64,000 nucleotides of DNA from Thysanoteuthis rhombus (lineage: Eukaryota > Mollusca > Cephalopoda > Oegopsida > Thysanoteuthidae). Both the position numbers and the translations under genes were made by a program. This document shows, piece after piece, positions 14,236 to 27,520 of this stretch; the stretch's first letter is position 1, and the number at the start of each line of letters is the position of its first letter. The DNA lies in assembly GCA_963457665.1 (NCBI GenBank), contig OY735236.1:43285642-43349641 (forward strand). The letters run 5' to 3'. Under the pieces are notes generated by a model. The model was given only the letters and a program-made list of their open reading frames with translations, was not told where the DNA came from and did not search any database.

Positions 14236-14693
14236 ATGATAATAACAAAGGAAGATTCTGTGCAGCAAATCTACCAGGATATCGAGCATCCCTTTCTGAA
14301 TAGTTTAGAAATATCCTTTTTTCAAGACCGTCCTGTAACCTTCCTGTTAAGCTTATTGATCAAGTTCATAGGTTCAAGTTTTTCTTTATTATCTACGCTT
14401 AATAAAAGCAATAAGGCAACTATATTGTTATACTTCTTTGACGTTTCATGTTTATCAAGGTTTAATCATTTTATTTATACTTTCAAAACTGTCTTTTGTC
14501 CATGTTACAGCACCTGGGTAAGTGAGCGAATATATGGTGAATTTTCGAACAATGCTCAAATAAGGCACACCTGTTGAGCAATCAGAATCTTGAACTCAGG
14601 CAGTATTTTTGATTAATTAAAGAAAGAAGATATAATGTTTTAAAAATACAATTCTCTTTTTCTTTCTCTTATTTACAGATTGGATCTGAATAA
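14236..14693 (+). CDS. Candidate two-exon gene abutting satellite B (hypothetical)
   Basis: An ATG at 14236 opens a frame of 113 codons, long for such AT-rich DNA. Inside it lies a consensus donor TGG/gtaagt at 14518. A strong acceptor with a long pyrimidine tract (ttctctta..tttacag) ends at 14678. Splicing removes 161 bp in phase 0 and leaves four codons before a TAA at 14691-14693, for a product of about 98 residues. The middle part is hydrophobic and rich in Phe, Leu and Ser. No family is recognised. Satellite B homology starts directly after the stop, so the original 3' end of a longer gene may have been replaced by satellite DNA. It may also be a chance open frame. Confidence 0.25.
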
Positions 14694-17600
14694 TCACATC
14701 AAACTACGTCAGAAACAATCATAAAATCGATACGCAAAAATGGCATTCAAAAGACCATTTTTCACGGCTTACTGATGTGTACGGTAAAAATGCATTTTCA
14801 GTCAATATTGTCTATTTCCATCAAATTGGGCTGAATCGAAAAATACATCAAGCCCACCCAATCCAATGGTACCGTTGCAATCAGCACGTCAAACTACGCC
14901 AGAAAAAGCCATAAAATCGATAGGTAAAAATGACATTCAAAAGACCATTTTTCACAGCTTACTGATGTGTGCAGTAAAAATGCATTTTCGGTCAATATTG
15001 ACTATTTACATCAAATTGGGCTGAATCGAAAAATACATCAAACCCACCCAATCCAATGGTACCGTTGCAATCAGCACGTCAAACTACGCCAGAAAAAGCC
15101 GTGAAATCGATAGGTAAAAATGACATTCAAAAGACCATTTTTCACAGCTTACTGATGTGTGCAGTAAAAATGCATTTTCGGTCAATATTGACTATTTTCA
15201 TCAAATTAGGCTGAATTGAAAAATACATCAAAAACACCCGATCCAATGGTACTGTTGCAATCAGCACGTCAAACTACGCCAGAAAAAGCCATAAAATCGA
15301 TAGGTAAAAATGACATTCAAAAGACCATTTTTGACGGCTCACTTATGTATGTGCCTGAAGTGCCCTCTCGACTAAAATGGGCTATTTTCATTAAATTGGG
15401 CTGAATCGAGAAATACATCAGACCCACCCAATCCAATGGTACCGTTGCAATCAGCACGTCAAACTACGCCAGAAAAAGCCATAAAATCGATAGGTAAAAA
15501 TGTCATTCAAAAGACCATTTTTCACGGCTTACTGATGTGTGCTGTAAAAATGCATTTTCGGTCAATATTGTCTATTTACATCAAACTGGGTTGAATCGAA
15601 AAATACATCAAATCCATCCGATCCAATGGTACCGTTGCAATAGGCACGTCAAACTACGCCAGAAAAAGCCATAAAATCGATGGTTGGAAATGACATTCAA
15701 AAGACCGTTTTTCACAGCTTACTGATGTGTGCAGTGAAAATGCTTTTTCGGTCAATATTGAATATTTTCATCAAATTGGGCTGAATTGAAAAATACACAA
15801 AATCCAACCGATCCAATGGTACCGTTGCAATCAGCACGTCAAACTACGCCAGAAAAAGCCATAAAATCGATAGGTAAAAATGACATTCAAGAGACCATTT
15901 TTGACGGCTCAAATTATGTATGTGCCTGAAGTGCCTTCTTGACCAATAGTGGCTATTTTCTTCAAATTGGGCTAAATTGAAAAATACATGAAATCCACCT
16001 GATCCAATGGTACCGTTGCAATCAGCACGTCAAACTACGCCAGAAAAAGCCATAAAATCGATAGGTAAAAATGACATTCAAAAGACCATTTTTGACGGCT
16101 CACTTATGTATGTGCCTGAAGTGCCTTCTTGACCAATAGTTGCTATTTTCATCAAATTGGGCTGAATCGAAAAATACATCAAATCCATCCAATCCAATGG
16201 TACCGTTGCAATCAGCACGTCAAACTACGCCAGAAAAAGCCATAAAATGGATAGGTAAAAATGACATTCAGAAGACCATTTTTTACGGCTTACTGATGTG
16301 TGCAGTAAAAATGCATTTTCGGTCAATATTGTCTATTTCCATCAAATTGGGCTGAATCCAAAATACATCAGACCCACCTGATCCAATGGTACCGTTGCAA
16401 TCAGCACGTCAATCTACGCAACAAAAAGCCATGAAATCGATAGGTAAAAATGACATTCAAAAGACCATTTTTCACGGCTCACTTATGTATGTGCCTGAAG
16501 TGCCTTCTTGACCAATAGTTGCTATTTTCATCAAATTGGGCTGAATTGAAAAATACATCAAATCCATCCGATCCAATGGTACCGTTGCAATCAGCACGTC
16601 AAACTACGCCAGAAAAAGCCATAAAATGGATAGGTAAAAATGACATTCAAAAGACCATTTTTCACGGCTTACTAATGTGTGCGATGAAAATGCATTTTCG
16701 GTCAATATTGACTATTTTCATCAAATTTGGCTGAATTGAAAAATACATGAAATCCACCCGATCCAATGGTACCGTTGCAATCAGCACGTCAAACTACGCC
16801 AGAAAAAGCAAGAAATCGATAGGTAAAAATGACATTCAAGAGACCATTTTTGACGGCTCACTTATGTATGTGCCTGAAGTGCCCTCTCGACTAAAAGGGG
16901 CTATTTCCATCAAATTGGGCTGAATCGAAAAATACATCAAATCCACCCAATCCAAAGGTACTGTTGCAATCAGCACGTCAAACTACGCCAGAAAAAGCCA
17001 TAAAATCGATAGGTTAAAATGACATTTAAAAGACCATTTTTCACGGCTTACTGATGTGTGCGGTAAAAATGCATTTTCGGTCAATATTGACTATTTTCAT
17101 CAAATTGGGCTGAATCGAAAAATACATGAAATCCACCCTATCCAATGGTACCGTTGCAATCAGAACGTCAAACTACGCCAGAAAAAGCCATAAAAATGAT
17201 AGGTAAAAATGACATTCAAGAGAACATTTTTGACGGCTCACTTATGTATGTGCTGGAGGTGCCTTCTCGACCAATAGCGGCTATTTTCATCAAATTGGGC
17301 TGAATTGGAAAATGCATAAAATCCAGCCGATCCAATGGTACAATTGCAATCAGCACGTCAAACTACGCCAGAAAAAGCCATAAAATCGATAGGTAAAAAT
17401 GACATTCAAAAGACCATTTTTAACGGCTCACTTATGTGTGCGGTAAAAATGCATTTTCGGTCAATATTGACTATTTTCATCAAATTGGGCTGAATTGAAA
17501 AATACATGAAATCCACCCTATCCAATGGTACTGTTGCAATCAGCACGTCAAACTACGCCAGAAAAAGCCATAAAATCGATAGGTAATAATGACATTCAAG

Positions 17601-18820
17601 AGACCATTTTTGACGGCTCACTTATGTATGTGCCTGGAGTGCCCTCTCGACTAAAATGGGCTATTTCCATCAAATTGGGCTGAATCGAAAAATACATCAA
17701 ATCCACCCAATCCAATGGTACTGTTGCAATCAGCACGTCAAACTACGCCAGAAAAAGCCATAAAATGGATAGGTAAAAATGACATTCAAAAGACCATTTT
17801 TCACGGCTTACTGATGTGTGCGGTAAAAATGCATTTTCGGTCAATATTGACTATTCTCATCAAATTGGGCTGAATTGAAAAATACATGAAATCCACCTGA
17901 TCCAATGGTACTGTTGCAATCAGCACGTCAAACTACGCCAGAAAAAGCCATAAAATTGATAGGTAAAAATGACATTCAAGAAAACATTTTTGACGGCTCA
18001 CTTACGTATGTGCTGGAGGTGCCTTCTCGACCAATAGCGGCTATTTTCATCAAATTGGGCTGAATTGGGAAATGCATAAAATCCAGCCGATCCAATGGTA
18101 CTGTTGCAATCAGCATGTCAAACTACGCCAGAAAAAGCCATAAAATCGATAGGTGAAAATGACATTCAAAAGACCGTTTTTCACGGCTTACTGATGTGTG
18201 CGATGAAAATGCATTTTCAGTCAATATTGAATATTTTTATCAAATTTGGCTGAATTGAAAAATACATGAAATCCACCCGATCCAATGGTACTGTTGCAAT
18301 CAGCACGTCAAACTACGCCAGAAAAAGCCATAAAATTGATAGGTAAAAATGACATTCAAGAAAACATTTTTGACGGCTCACTTACGTATGTGCTGGAGGT
18401 GCCTTCTCGACCAATAGCGGCTATTTTCATCAAATTGGGCTGAATTGGGAAATGCATAAAATCCAGCCGATCCAATGGTACTGTTGCAATCAGCACGTCA
18501 AACTACGCCAGAAAAAGCCATAAAATCGATAGGTGAAAATGACATTCAAAAGACCGTTTTTCACGGCTTACTGATGTGTGCGATGAAAATGCATTTTCGG
18601 TCAATATTGAATATTTTTATCAAATTTGGCTGAATTGAAAAATACATGAAATCCACCCGATCCAATGGTACTGTTGCAATCATCACGTCAAACTACGCCA
18701 TAAAAAGCCATAAAATCGATAGGTAAAAATGACATTCAAAAGACCATTTTCTACGGCTTACTTTTGTATGTGCCTGAAGTGCCTTCTCCACCAATAGCGG
18801 CTATTTTCATCAAATTGGGC

Positions 18821-21800
18821 TGAATTGGAAAATGCATAAAATCCAGCCGATCCAATGGTACAATTGCAATCAGCACGTCAAACTACGCCAGAAAAAGCCA
18901 TAAAATGGATAGGTAGAAATGACATTCAAAAGACCATTTTTAACAGCTCACTTATGTGTGCGGTAAAAATGCATTTTCGGTCAATATTGACTATTTTCAT
19001 CAAATTGGGCTGAATTGAAAAATACATGAAATCCACCTTATCCAATGGTACTGTTGCAATCAGCACGTCAAACTACGCCAGAAAATGCCATAAAATCGAT
19101 AGGTAAAAATGACATTCAAGAGACCATTTTTGACGGCTCACTTATGTATGTGCCTGGAGTGCCCTCTCGACTAAAATGGGCTATTTCCATCAAATTGGGC
19201 TGAATCGAAAAGTACATCAAATCCACCCAATCCAATGGTACCGTTGCAATCAGCACGTCAAACTACGCCAGAAAAAGCCATAAAATCGATAGGTAAAAAT
19301 GACATTCAAAAGACCATTTTTCACGGCTTACTGATGTGTGCGGTAAAAATGCATTTTCGGTCAATATTGACTATTCTCATCAAATTGGGCTGAATTGAAA
19401 AATACATGAAATCCACCCGATCCAATGGTACTGTTGCAATCAGCACGTCAAACTACGCCAGAAAAAGCCATAAAATTGATAGGTAAAAATGACATTCAAG
19501 AAAACATTTTTGACGGCTCACTTACGTATGTGCTGGAGGTGCCTTCTCGACCAATAGCGGCTATTTTCATCAAATTGGGCTGAATTGGGAAATGCATAAA
19601 ATCCAGCCGATCCAATGGTACTGTTGCAATCAGCACGTCAAACTACGCCAGAAAAAGCCATAAAATCGATAGGTGAAAATGACATTCAAAAGACCGTTTT
19701 TCACGGCTTACTGATGTGTGCGATGAAAATGCATTTTCGGTCAATATTGAATATTTTTATCAAATTTGGCTGAATTGAAAAATACATGAAATCCACCCGA
19801 TCCAATGGTACTGTTGCAATCATCACGTCAAACTACGCCAGAAAAAGCCATAAAATCGATAGGTAAAAATGACATTCAAAAGACCATTTTCTATGGCTTA
19901 CTTATGTATGTGCCTGAAGTGCCTTCTTGACCAATATTGACTATTTTCATCAAATTGGGCTGAATCGAAAAATACATCAAATCCATCCGATCCAATGGTA
20001 CCGTTGCAATCAGCACGTCAAACTACGCCAGAAAAAGCCATAAAATTGATAGGTAAAAATGACATTCAAGAAAACATTTTTGACGGCTCACTTATGTATG
20101 TGCTGGAGGTGCCTTCTCGACCAATAGCGGCTATTTTCATCAAATTGGGCTGAATTGGAAAATGCATAAAATCCAGCCGATCCAATGGTACAATTGCAAT
20201 CAGCACGTCAAACTACGCCGGAAAAAGCCATAAAATGGATAGGTAAAAATGACATTCAAAAGACCATTTTTAACGGCTCACTTATGTGTGCGGTAAAAAT
20301 GCATTTTCGGTCAATATTGACTATTTTCATCAAATTGGGCTGAATTGAAAAATACATGAAATCCACCCTATCCAATGGTACTGTTGCAATCAGCACGTCA
20401 AACTACGCCAGAAAAAGCCATAAAATCGATAGGTAATAATGACATTCAAAAGACCATTTTTGACGGCTCACTTATGTATGTGCCTGAAGTGCCCTCTCGA
20501 CTAAAATGGGCTATTTCCATCAAATTGGGCTGAATCGAAAAATACATCAAATCCATCCAATTCAATGGTACCGTTGCAATCAGCACGTCAAACTACGCCA
20601 GAAAAAGCCATAAAATCGATAGGTAAAAATGACATTCAAAAGACCATTTTTCACGGCTTACTGATGTGTGCGGTAAAAATGCATTTTCGGTCAATATTGA
20701 CTATTCTCATCAAATTGGGCTGAATTAAAAAATACATGAAATCCACCCGATCCAATGGTACTGTTGCAATCAGCACGTCAAACTACGCCAGAAAAAGCCA
20801 TAAAATGGATAGGTAAAAATGACATTCAAGAAAACATTTTTGACGGCTCACTTACGTATGTGCTGGAGGTGCCTTCTCGACCAATAGCGGCTATTTTCAT
20901 CAAATTGGGCTGAATTGGGAAATGCATAAAATCCAGCCGATCCAATGGTACTGTTGCAATCAGCACGTCAAACTACGCCAGAAAAAGCCATAAAATCGAT
21001 AGGTGAAAATGACATTCAAAAGACCGTTTTTCACGGCTTACTGATGTGTGCGATGAAAATGCATTTTCGGTCAATATTGAATATTTTTATCAAATTTGGC
21101 TGAATTGAAAAATACATGAAATCCACCCGATCCAATGGTACTGTTGCAATCATCACGTCAAACTACGCCAGAAAAAGCCATAAAATCGATAGGTAAAAAT
21201 GACATTCAAAAAACCATTTTCTATGGCTTACTTTTGTATGTGCCTGAAGTGCCTTCTCGACCAATAGCGGCTATTTTCATCAAATTGGGCTGAATTGGAA
21301 AATGCATAAAATCCAGCCGATCCAATGGTACAATTGCAATCAGCACGTCAAACTACGCCAGAAAAAGCCATAAAATGGATAGGTAGAAATGACATTCAAA
21401 AGACCATTTTTAACGGCTCACTTATGTGTGCGGTAAAAATGCATTTTCGGTCAATATTGACTATTTTCATCAAATTGGGCTGAATTGAAAAATACATGAA
21501 ATCCACCTTATCCAATGGTACTGTTGCAATCAGCACGTCAAACTACGCCAGAAAATGCCATAAAATCGATAGGTAAAAATGACATTCAAGAGACCATTTT
21601 TGACGGCTCACTTATGTATGTGCCTGGAGTGCCCTCTCGACTAAAATGGGCTATTTCCATCAAATTGGGCTGAATCGAAAAGTACATCAAATCCACCCAA
21701 TCCAATGGTACCGTTGCAATCAGCACGTCAAACTACGCCAGAAAAAGCCATAAAATCGATAGGTAAAAATGACATTCAAAAGACCATTTTTCACGGCTTA

Positions 21801-22265
21801 CTGATGTGTGCGGTAAAAATGCATTTTCGGTCAATATTGACTATTCTCATCAAATTGGGCTGAATTGAAAAATACATGAAATCCACCCTATCCAATGGTA
21901 CTGTTGCAATCAGCACGTCAAACTACGCCAGAAAAAGCCATAAAATTGATAGGTAAAAATGACATTCAAGAAAACATTTTTGACAGCTCACTTACGTATG
22001 TGCTGGAGGTGCCTTCTCGACCAATAGCGGCTATTTTCATCAAATTGGGCTGAATTGGGAAATGCATAAAATCCAGCCGATCCAATGGTACTGTTGCAAT
22101 CAGCACGTCAAACTACGCCAGAAAAAGCCATAAAATCGATAGGTGAAAATGACATTCAAAAGACCGTTTTTCACGGCTTACTGATGTGTGCGATGAAAAT
22201 GCATTTTTGGTCAATATTGACTATTTTCATCAAATTGGGCTGAATTGAAAAATACATGAAATCCA
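18821..22265 (+). repeat. 13-monomer higher-order repeat, first pair (2470-bp offset)
   Basis: Rare variants recur exactly 2470 bp apart (13 x 190). TGAATTGGAAAATGC starts at 18821 and 21291. CTTACGTATG starts at 19521 and 21991. ATCCACCTTATCC starts at 19031 and 21501. GAAAATGCCA starts at 19081 and 21551. Inside the unit there are also offsets of 6 and 7 monomers (1140, 1330 bp), so older and newer amplifications are nested. Confidence 0.8.
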
Positions 22266-25200
22266 CCCGATCCAATGGTACTGTTGCAATCATCACGTCA
22301 AACTACGCCAGAAAAAGCCATAAAATCGATAGGTAAAAATGACATTCAAAAGACCATTTTCTACGGCTTACTTATGTATGTGCCTGAAGTGCCTTCTTGA
22401 CCAATAGTGGTTATTTTCATCAAATTGGGCTGAATCGAAAAATACATCAAATCCATCCGATCCAATGGTACCGTTGCAATCAGCACGTCAAACTACGCCA
22501 GAAAAAGCCATAAAATCCATAGGTAAAAATGACATTCAAAAGACCATTTTTTATGGTTTACTGATGTGTGTAGTAAAAATGCATTTTCAATCAATATTGG
22601 CTCTTTTCATCAAATTTGGTTGAATCGAAAAATACATCAAATCCACCCGATCCAATGGTACTGTTGCAATCAGCCCGTCAAACTACACCAGAAAAAGCCA
22701 TAAAATCAATAGGTAAAAATGACATTGAAAAGACTTTTTTGACTGCTCACTTGTGTATGCAGTAAAAATGCATTTTCAGTCAATATTTGCTCTATTCAGC
22801 AATTCGGGCTGAATCGAAAAATACATCAAATCCACCCGATCCAATGGTACTGTTGCAATCATCACGTCAAACTACGCCAGAAAAAGCCATAAAAGCGATA
22901 GGTAAAAATGACATTCAAAAGACCCTCTTTGACGGCTCAATTATGTATGCGGTAAAAATGCATTTTTGGTCAATATAGGCTCTTTTCATCAAATTGGGCT
23001 GAATCTAAAATACATCAAATCCACCCGATCCAATGGTACCGTTGCAATCAGCACGTCAAACTACGCCAGAAAAAACCATAAAAAAGATAGGTGAAAATGA
23101 CATTCAAAAGACCATTTTTGATTGCTCACTTATGTATGTGCTGGAAGTGCCTTCTCAACCAATAGTGGCTATTTTCATCAAATTGAGCTGAATCGAAAAA
23201 TACATCAAATCCACCCGATCCAATGGTACTGTTGTAATCAGCACGTCAAACTACACCAGAAAAAGCCATAAAATCGATAGGTAAAAATGTCATTCAAAAG
23301 ACTATTTTTGACAGCTCACTCACGTATGCAATAAAAATGCATTTTTGGTCAATATTGGCTGTTTGCATCAAATTGGGCTGAATCAAAAATACATCAAGTC
23401 CTTCCGATCCAATGGTACCGTTGCAATCAGCACGTCAAACTACGCCAGAAAAAGCCATGAAATCGATCGGTAAAAATGACATTCAACAGACCATTTTTGA
23501 CGGCTCACTTATATATGCAGTAAAAATTCATATTCGGTCAATATTGGCTATTTCCATCAAAATGGGCTGGATTAAAAAATACATCAGATCCACCCCATCC
23601 ATTATTACTGTTGCAATCAGCACGTCAAACTGCGCCAGAAAAAGCCATAAAATCGATAGGTGAAAATGACATTCAAAAGACCATTTTTCACGGCTCACTT
23701 ATGTATGTGCTGGAAGTGCCTTCTCGACCAATAGTGGTTATTTTCATCAAATTGGGCTTAATCGAAAAATACATCAAATCCATCCGATCCAATGGTACTG
23801 TTGCAATCAGCACGTCAAACAACGCCAGAAAAAGCCATAAGATCGATAGGTACAAATGACATTCAAAAGACCATTTGTGACGGCTCACTTATGTATGCAG
23901 TAAAAATGCATTTTTGTTCAATATTGGCTATTTCCATCAAATTGGGCTGAATCGAAAAATACATCAAATCCAACCCATCAAATGGTACCGTTGCAATCAG
24001 CACGTCAAACTACGCCAGAAAAGGCCATAAAATCGATAGGTAAAAATGACATTCAAAAGACCATTTTTGACGGCTCACTTATGTATGTGCTGGAAGTGCC
24101 TTATCGACCAATAGCGGCTATTTTCATCAAATTGGGCTGAATTGAAAAATACATCAAATCCACCCGATCCAATGGTACCGTTGCAATCAGCACGTCAAAC
24201 TACGCCAGAAAAAGCCATAAAATCGATAGGTAAAAATGTCATTCAAAAGACCATTTTTGACAGCTCACTCATGTATGCAATAAAAATGCATTTTTGGTCA
24301 ATATTGGCTATTTTCATCAAATTGGGCTGAATCGAAAAATAAATCAAATCCACCTGATCCAATGGTACTGTTGCAATCGGCACGTCAAACTACGCCAGAA
24401 AAAGCCATAAAATCGATGGTTAAAAATTACATTCCAAAGACCATTTTTGACGGCTCACTTATGTAAGCGGTAAAAATGCATTTTTGTTCAAAATTGGCTA
24501 TTTTCATCAAATTCGGTTGAATCGAAAAATACATCAAATCCACCCGATCCAATGGTACCGTTGCAATCAGCACGTCAAACTACGCCAGAAAAGGCCATAA
24601 AATCGATAGGTAAAAATGACAGTCAAAAGTCCATTTGTGAAGGCTCACTTATGTATGCACTGGAAGTGCCTTCTCGACCAATAGCAGCAATTTCCATCAA
24701 ATTGGGCTGAATCGAAACATACATCAAATACACCCGATCCAATGGTACTGTTGCAATCATCACGTCAAACTACGCCAGAAAAAGCCATAAAATCGATAGG
24801 TAAAAATGACATTCAAAAGACCATTTTCTACGGCTTACTTATGTATGTGCCTGAAGTGCCTTCTTGACCAATAGTGGTTATTTTCATCAAATTGGGCTGA
24901 ATCGAAAAATACATCAAATCCATCCGATCCAATGGTACCGTTGCAATCAGCACGTCAAACTACGCCAGAAAAAGCCATAAAATCCATAGGTAAAAATGAC
25001 ATTCAAAAGACCATTTTTTATGGTTTACTGATGTGTGTAGTAAAAATGCATTTTCAATCAATATTGGCTCTTTTCATCAAATTTGGTTGAATCGAAAAAT
25101 ACATCAAATCCACCCGATCCAATGGTACTGTTGCAATCAGCCCGTCAAACTACACCAGAAAAAGCCATAAAATCAATAGGTAAAAATGACATTGAAAAGA

Positions 25201-27225
25201 CTTTTTTGACTGCTCACTTGTGTATGCAGTAAAAATGCATTTTCAGTCAATATTTGCTCTATTCAGCAATTCGGGCTGAATCGAAAAATACATCAAATCC
25301 ACCCGATCCAATGGTACTGTTGCAATCATCACGTCAAACTACGCCAGAAAAAGCCATAAAAGCGATAGGTAAAAATGACATTCAAAAGACCCTCTTTGAC
25401 GGCTCAATTATGTATGCGGTAAAAATGCATTTTTGGTCAATATAGGCTCTTTTCATCAAATTGGGCTGAATCTAAAATACATCAAATCCACCCGATCCAA
25501 TGGTACCGTTGCAATCAGCACGTCAAACTACGCCAGAAAAAACCATAAAAAAGATAGGTGAAAATGACATTCAAAAGACCATTTTTGATTGCTCACTTAT
25601 GTATGTGCTGGAAGTGCCTTCTCAACCAATAGTGGCTATTTTCATCAAAATGAGCTGAATCGAAAAATACATCAAATCCACCCGATCCAATGGTACTGTT
25701 GTAATCAGCACGTCAAACTACACCAGAAAAAGCCATAAAATCGATAGGTAAAAATGTCATTCAAAAGACTATTTTTGACAGCTCACTCACGTATGCAATA
25801 AAAATGCATTTTTGGTCAATATTGGCTGTTTGCATCAAATTGGGCTGAATCAAAAATACATCAAGTCCTTCCGATCCAATGGTACCGTTGCAATCAGCAC
25901 GTCAAACTACGCCAGAAAAAGCCATGAAATCGATCGGTAAAAATGACATTCAACAGACCATTTTTGACGGCTCACTTATATATGCAGTAAAAATTCATAT
26001 TCGGTCAATATTGGCTATTTCCATCAAAATGGGCTGGATTAAAAAATACATCAGATCCACCCCATCCATTATTACTGTTGCAATCAGCACGTCAAACTGC
26101 GCCAGAAAAAGCCATAAAATCGATAGGTGAAAATGACATTCAAAAGACCATTTTTGACGGCTCACTTATGTATGTGCTGGAAGTGCCTTCTCGACCAATA
26201 GTGGTTATTTTCATCAAATTGGGCTTAATCGAAAAATACATCAAATCCATCCGATCCAATGGTACTGTTGCAATCAGCACGTCAAACAACGCCAGAAAAA
26301 GCCATAAGATCGATAGGTACAAATGACATTCAAAAGACCATTTGTGACGGCTCACTTATGTATGCAGTAAAAATGCATTTTTGTTCAATATTGGCTATTT
26401 CCATCAAATTGGGCTGAATCGAAAAATACATCAAATCCAACCCATCAAATGGTACCGTTGCAATCAGCACGTCAAACTACGCCAGAAAAGGCCATAAAAT
26501 CGATAGGTAAAAATGACATTCAAAAGACCATTTTTGACGGCTCACTTATGTATGTGCTGGAAGTGCCTTATCGACCAATAGCGGCTATTTTCATCAAATT
26601 GGGCTGAATTGAAAAATACATCAAATCCACCCGATCCAATGGTACCGTTGCAATCAGCACGTCAAACTACGCCAGAAAAAGCCATAAAATCGATAGGTAA
26701 AAATGTCATTCAAAAGACCATTTTTGACAGCTCACTCATGTATGCAATAAAAATGCATTTTTGGTCAATATTGGCTATTTTCATCAAATTGGGCTGAATC
26801 GAAAAATAAATCAAATCCACCTGATCCAATGGTACTGTTGCAATCGGCACGTCAAACTACGCCAGAAAAAGCCATAAAATCGATGGTTAAAAATTACATT
26901 CCAAAGACCATTTTTGACGGCTCACTTATGTAAGCGGTAAAAATGCATTTTTGTTCAAAATTGGCTATTTTCATCAAATTCGGTTGAATCGAAAAATACA
27001 TCAAATCCACCCGATCCAATGGTACCGTTGCAATCAGCACGTCAAACTACGCCAGAAAAGGCCATAAAATCGATAGGTAAAAATGACAGTCAAAAGTCCA
27101 TTTGTGAAGGCTCACTTATGTATGCACTGGAAGTGCCTTCTCGACCAATAGCAGCAATTTCCATCAAATTGGGCTGAATCGAAACATACATCAAATACAC
27201 CCGATCCAATGGTACTGTTGCAATC
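22265..27225 (+). repeat. Recent tandem duplication of a 13-monomer block (2467-bp offset)
   Basis: Segments 22265-24731 and 24732-27198 are almost identical, with a constant offset of 2467 bp shown by many private variants (for example at 22787/25254, 23412/25879, 23611/26078 and 24142/26609). I noticed only a few differences, such as TTCACGG at 23695 against TTGACGG at 26162, and a GAGCTG flank change near 23175/25642. This is either a very recent duplication or an assembly artefact; read depth would tell. Confidence 0.85.
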
Positions 27226-27419
27226 AGCACGTCAAACTACGCCAGAAAAAGCCATAAAATCGATAGGTGAAAATGACATTCAAAAGACCATTTTTCACGG
27301 CTCACTTATGTATGTGCTGGAAGTGCCTTCTCGACCAATAGTGGTTATTTTCATCAAATTGGGCTTAATCGAAAAATACATCAAATCCATCCGATCCAAT
27401 GGTACTGTTGCAATCAGCA

Positions 27420-27520
27420 CGTCAAACTCCGCCAGAAAAAGCCTTCTAGACCAATAGCGGCTATTTTTATCAAATTGGGCTGAATCAAAAAATACATCAA
27501 ATCCACAAGATCTAATGGTA
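27420..27520 (+). repeat. Truncated satellite B monomer
   Basis: After GCCAGAAAAAGCC (to about 27443) the sequence jumps directly to TTCTAGACCAATAGCGG, which lies about 100 bp later in a full monomer. The two points share GCC, so a deletion across a 3-bp microhomology explains it. Confidence 0.7.
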
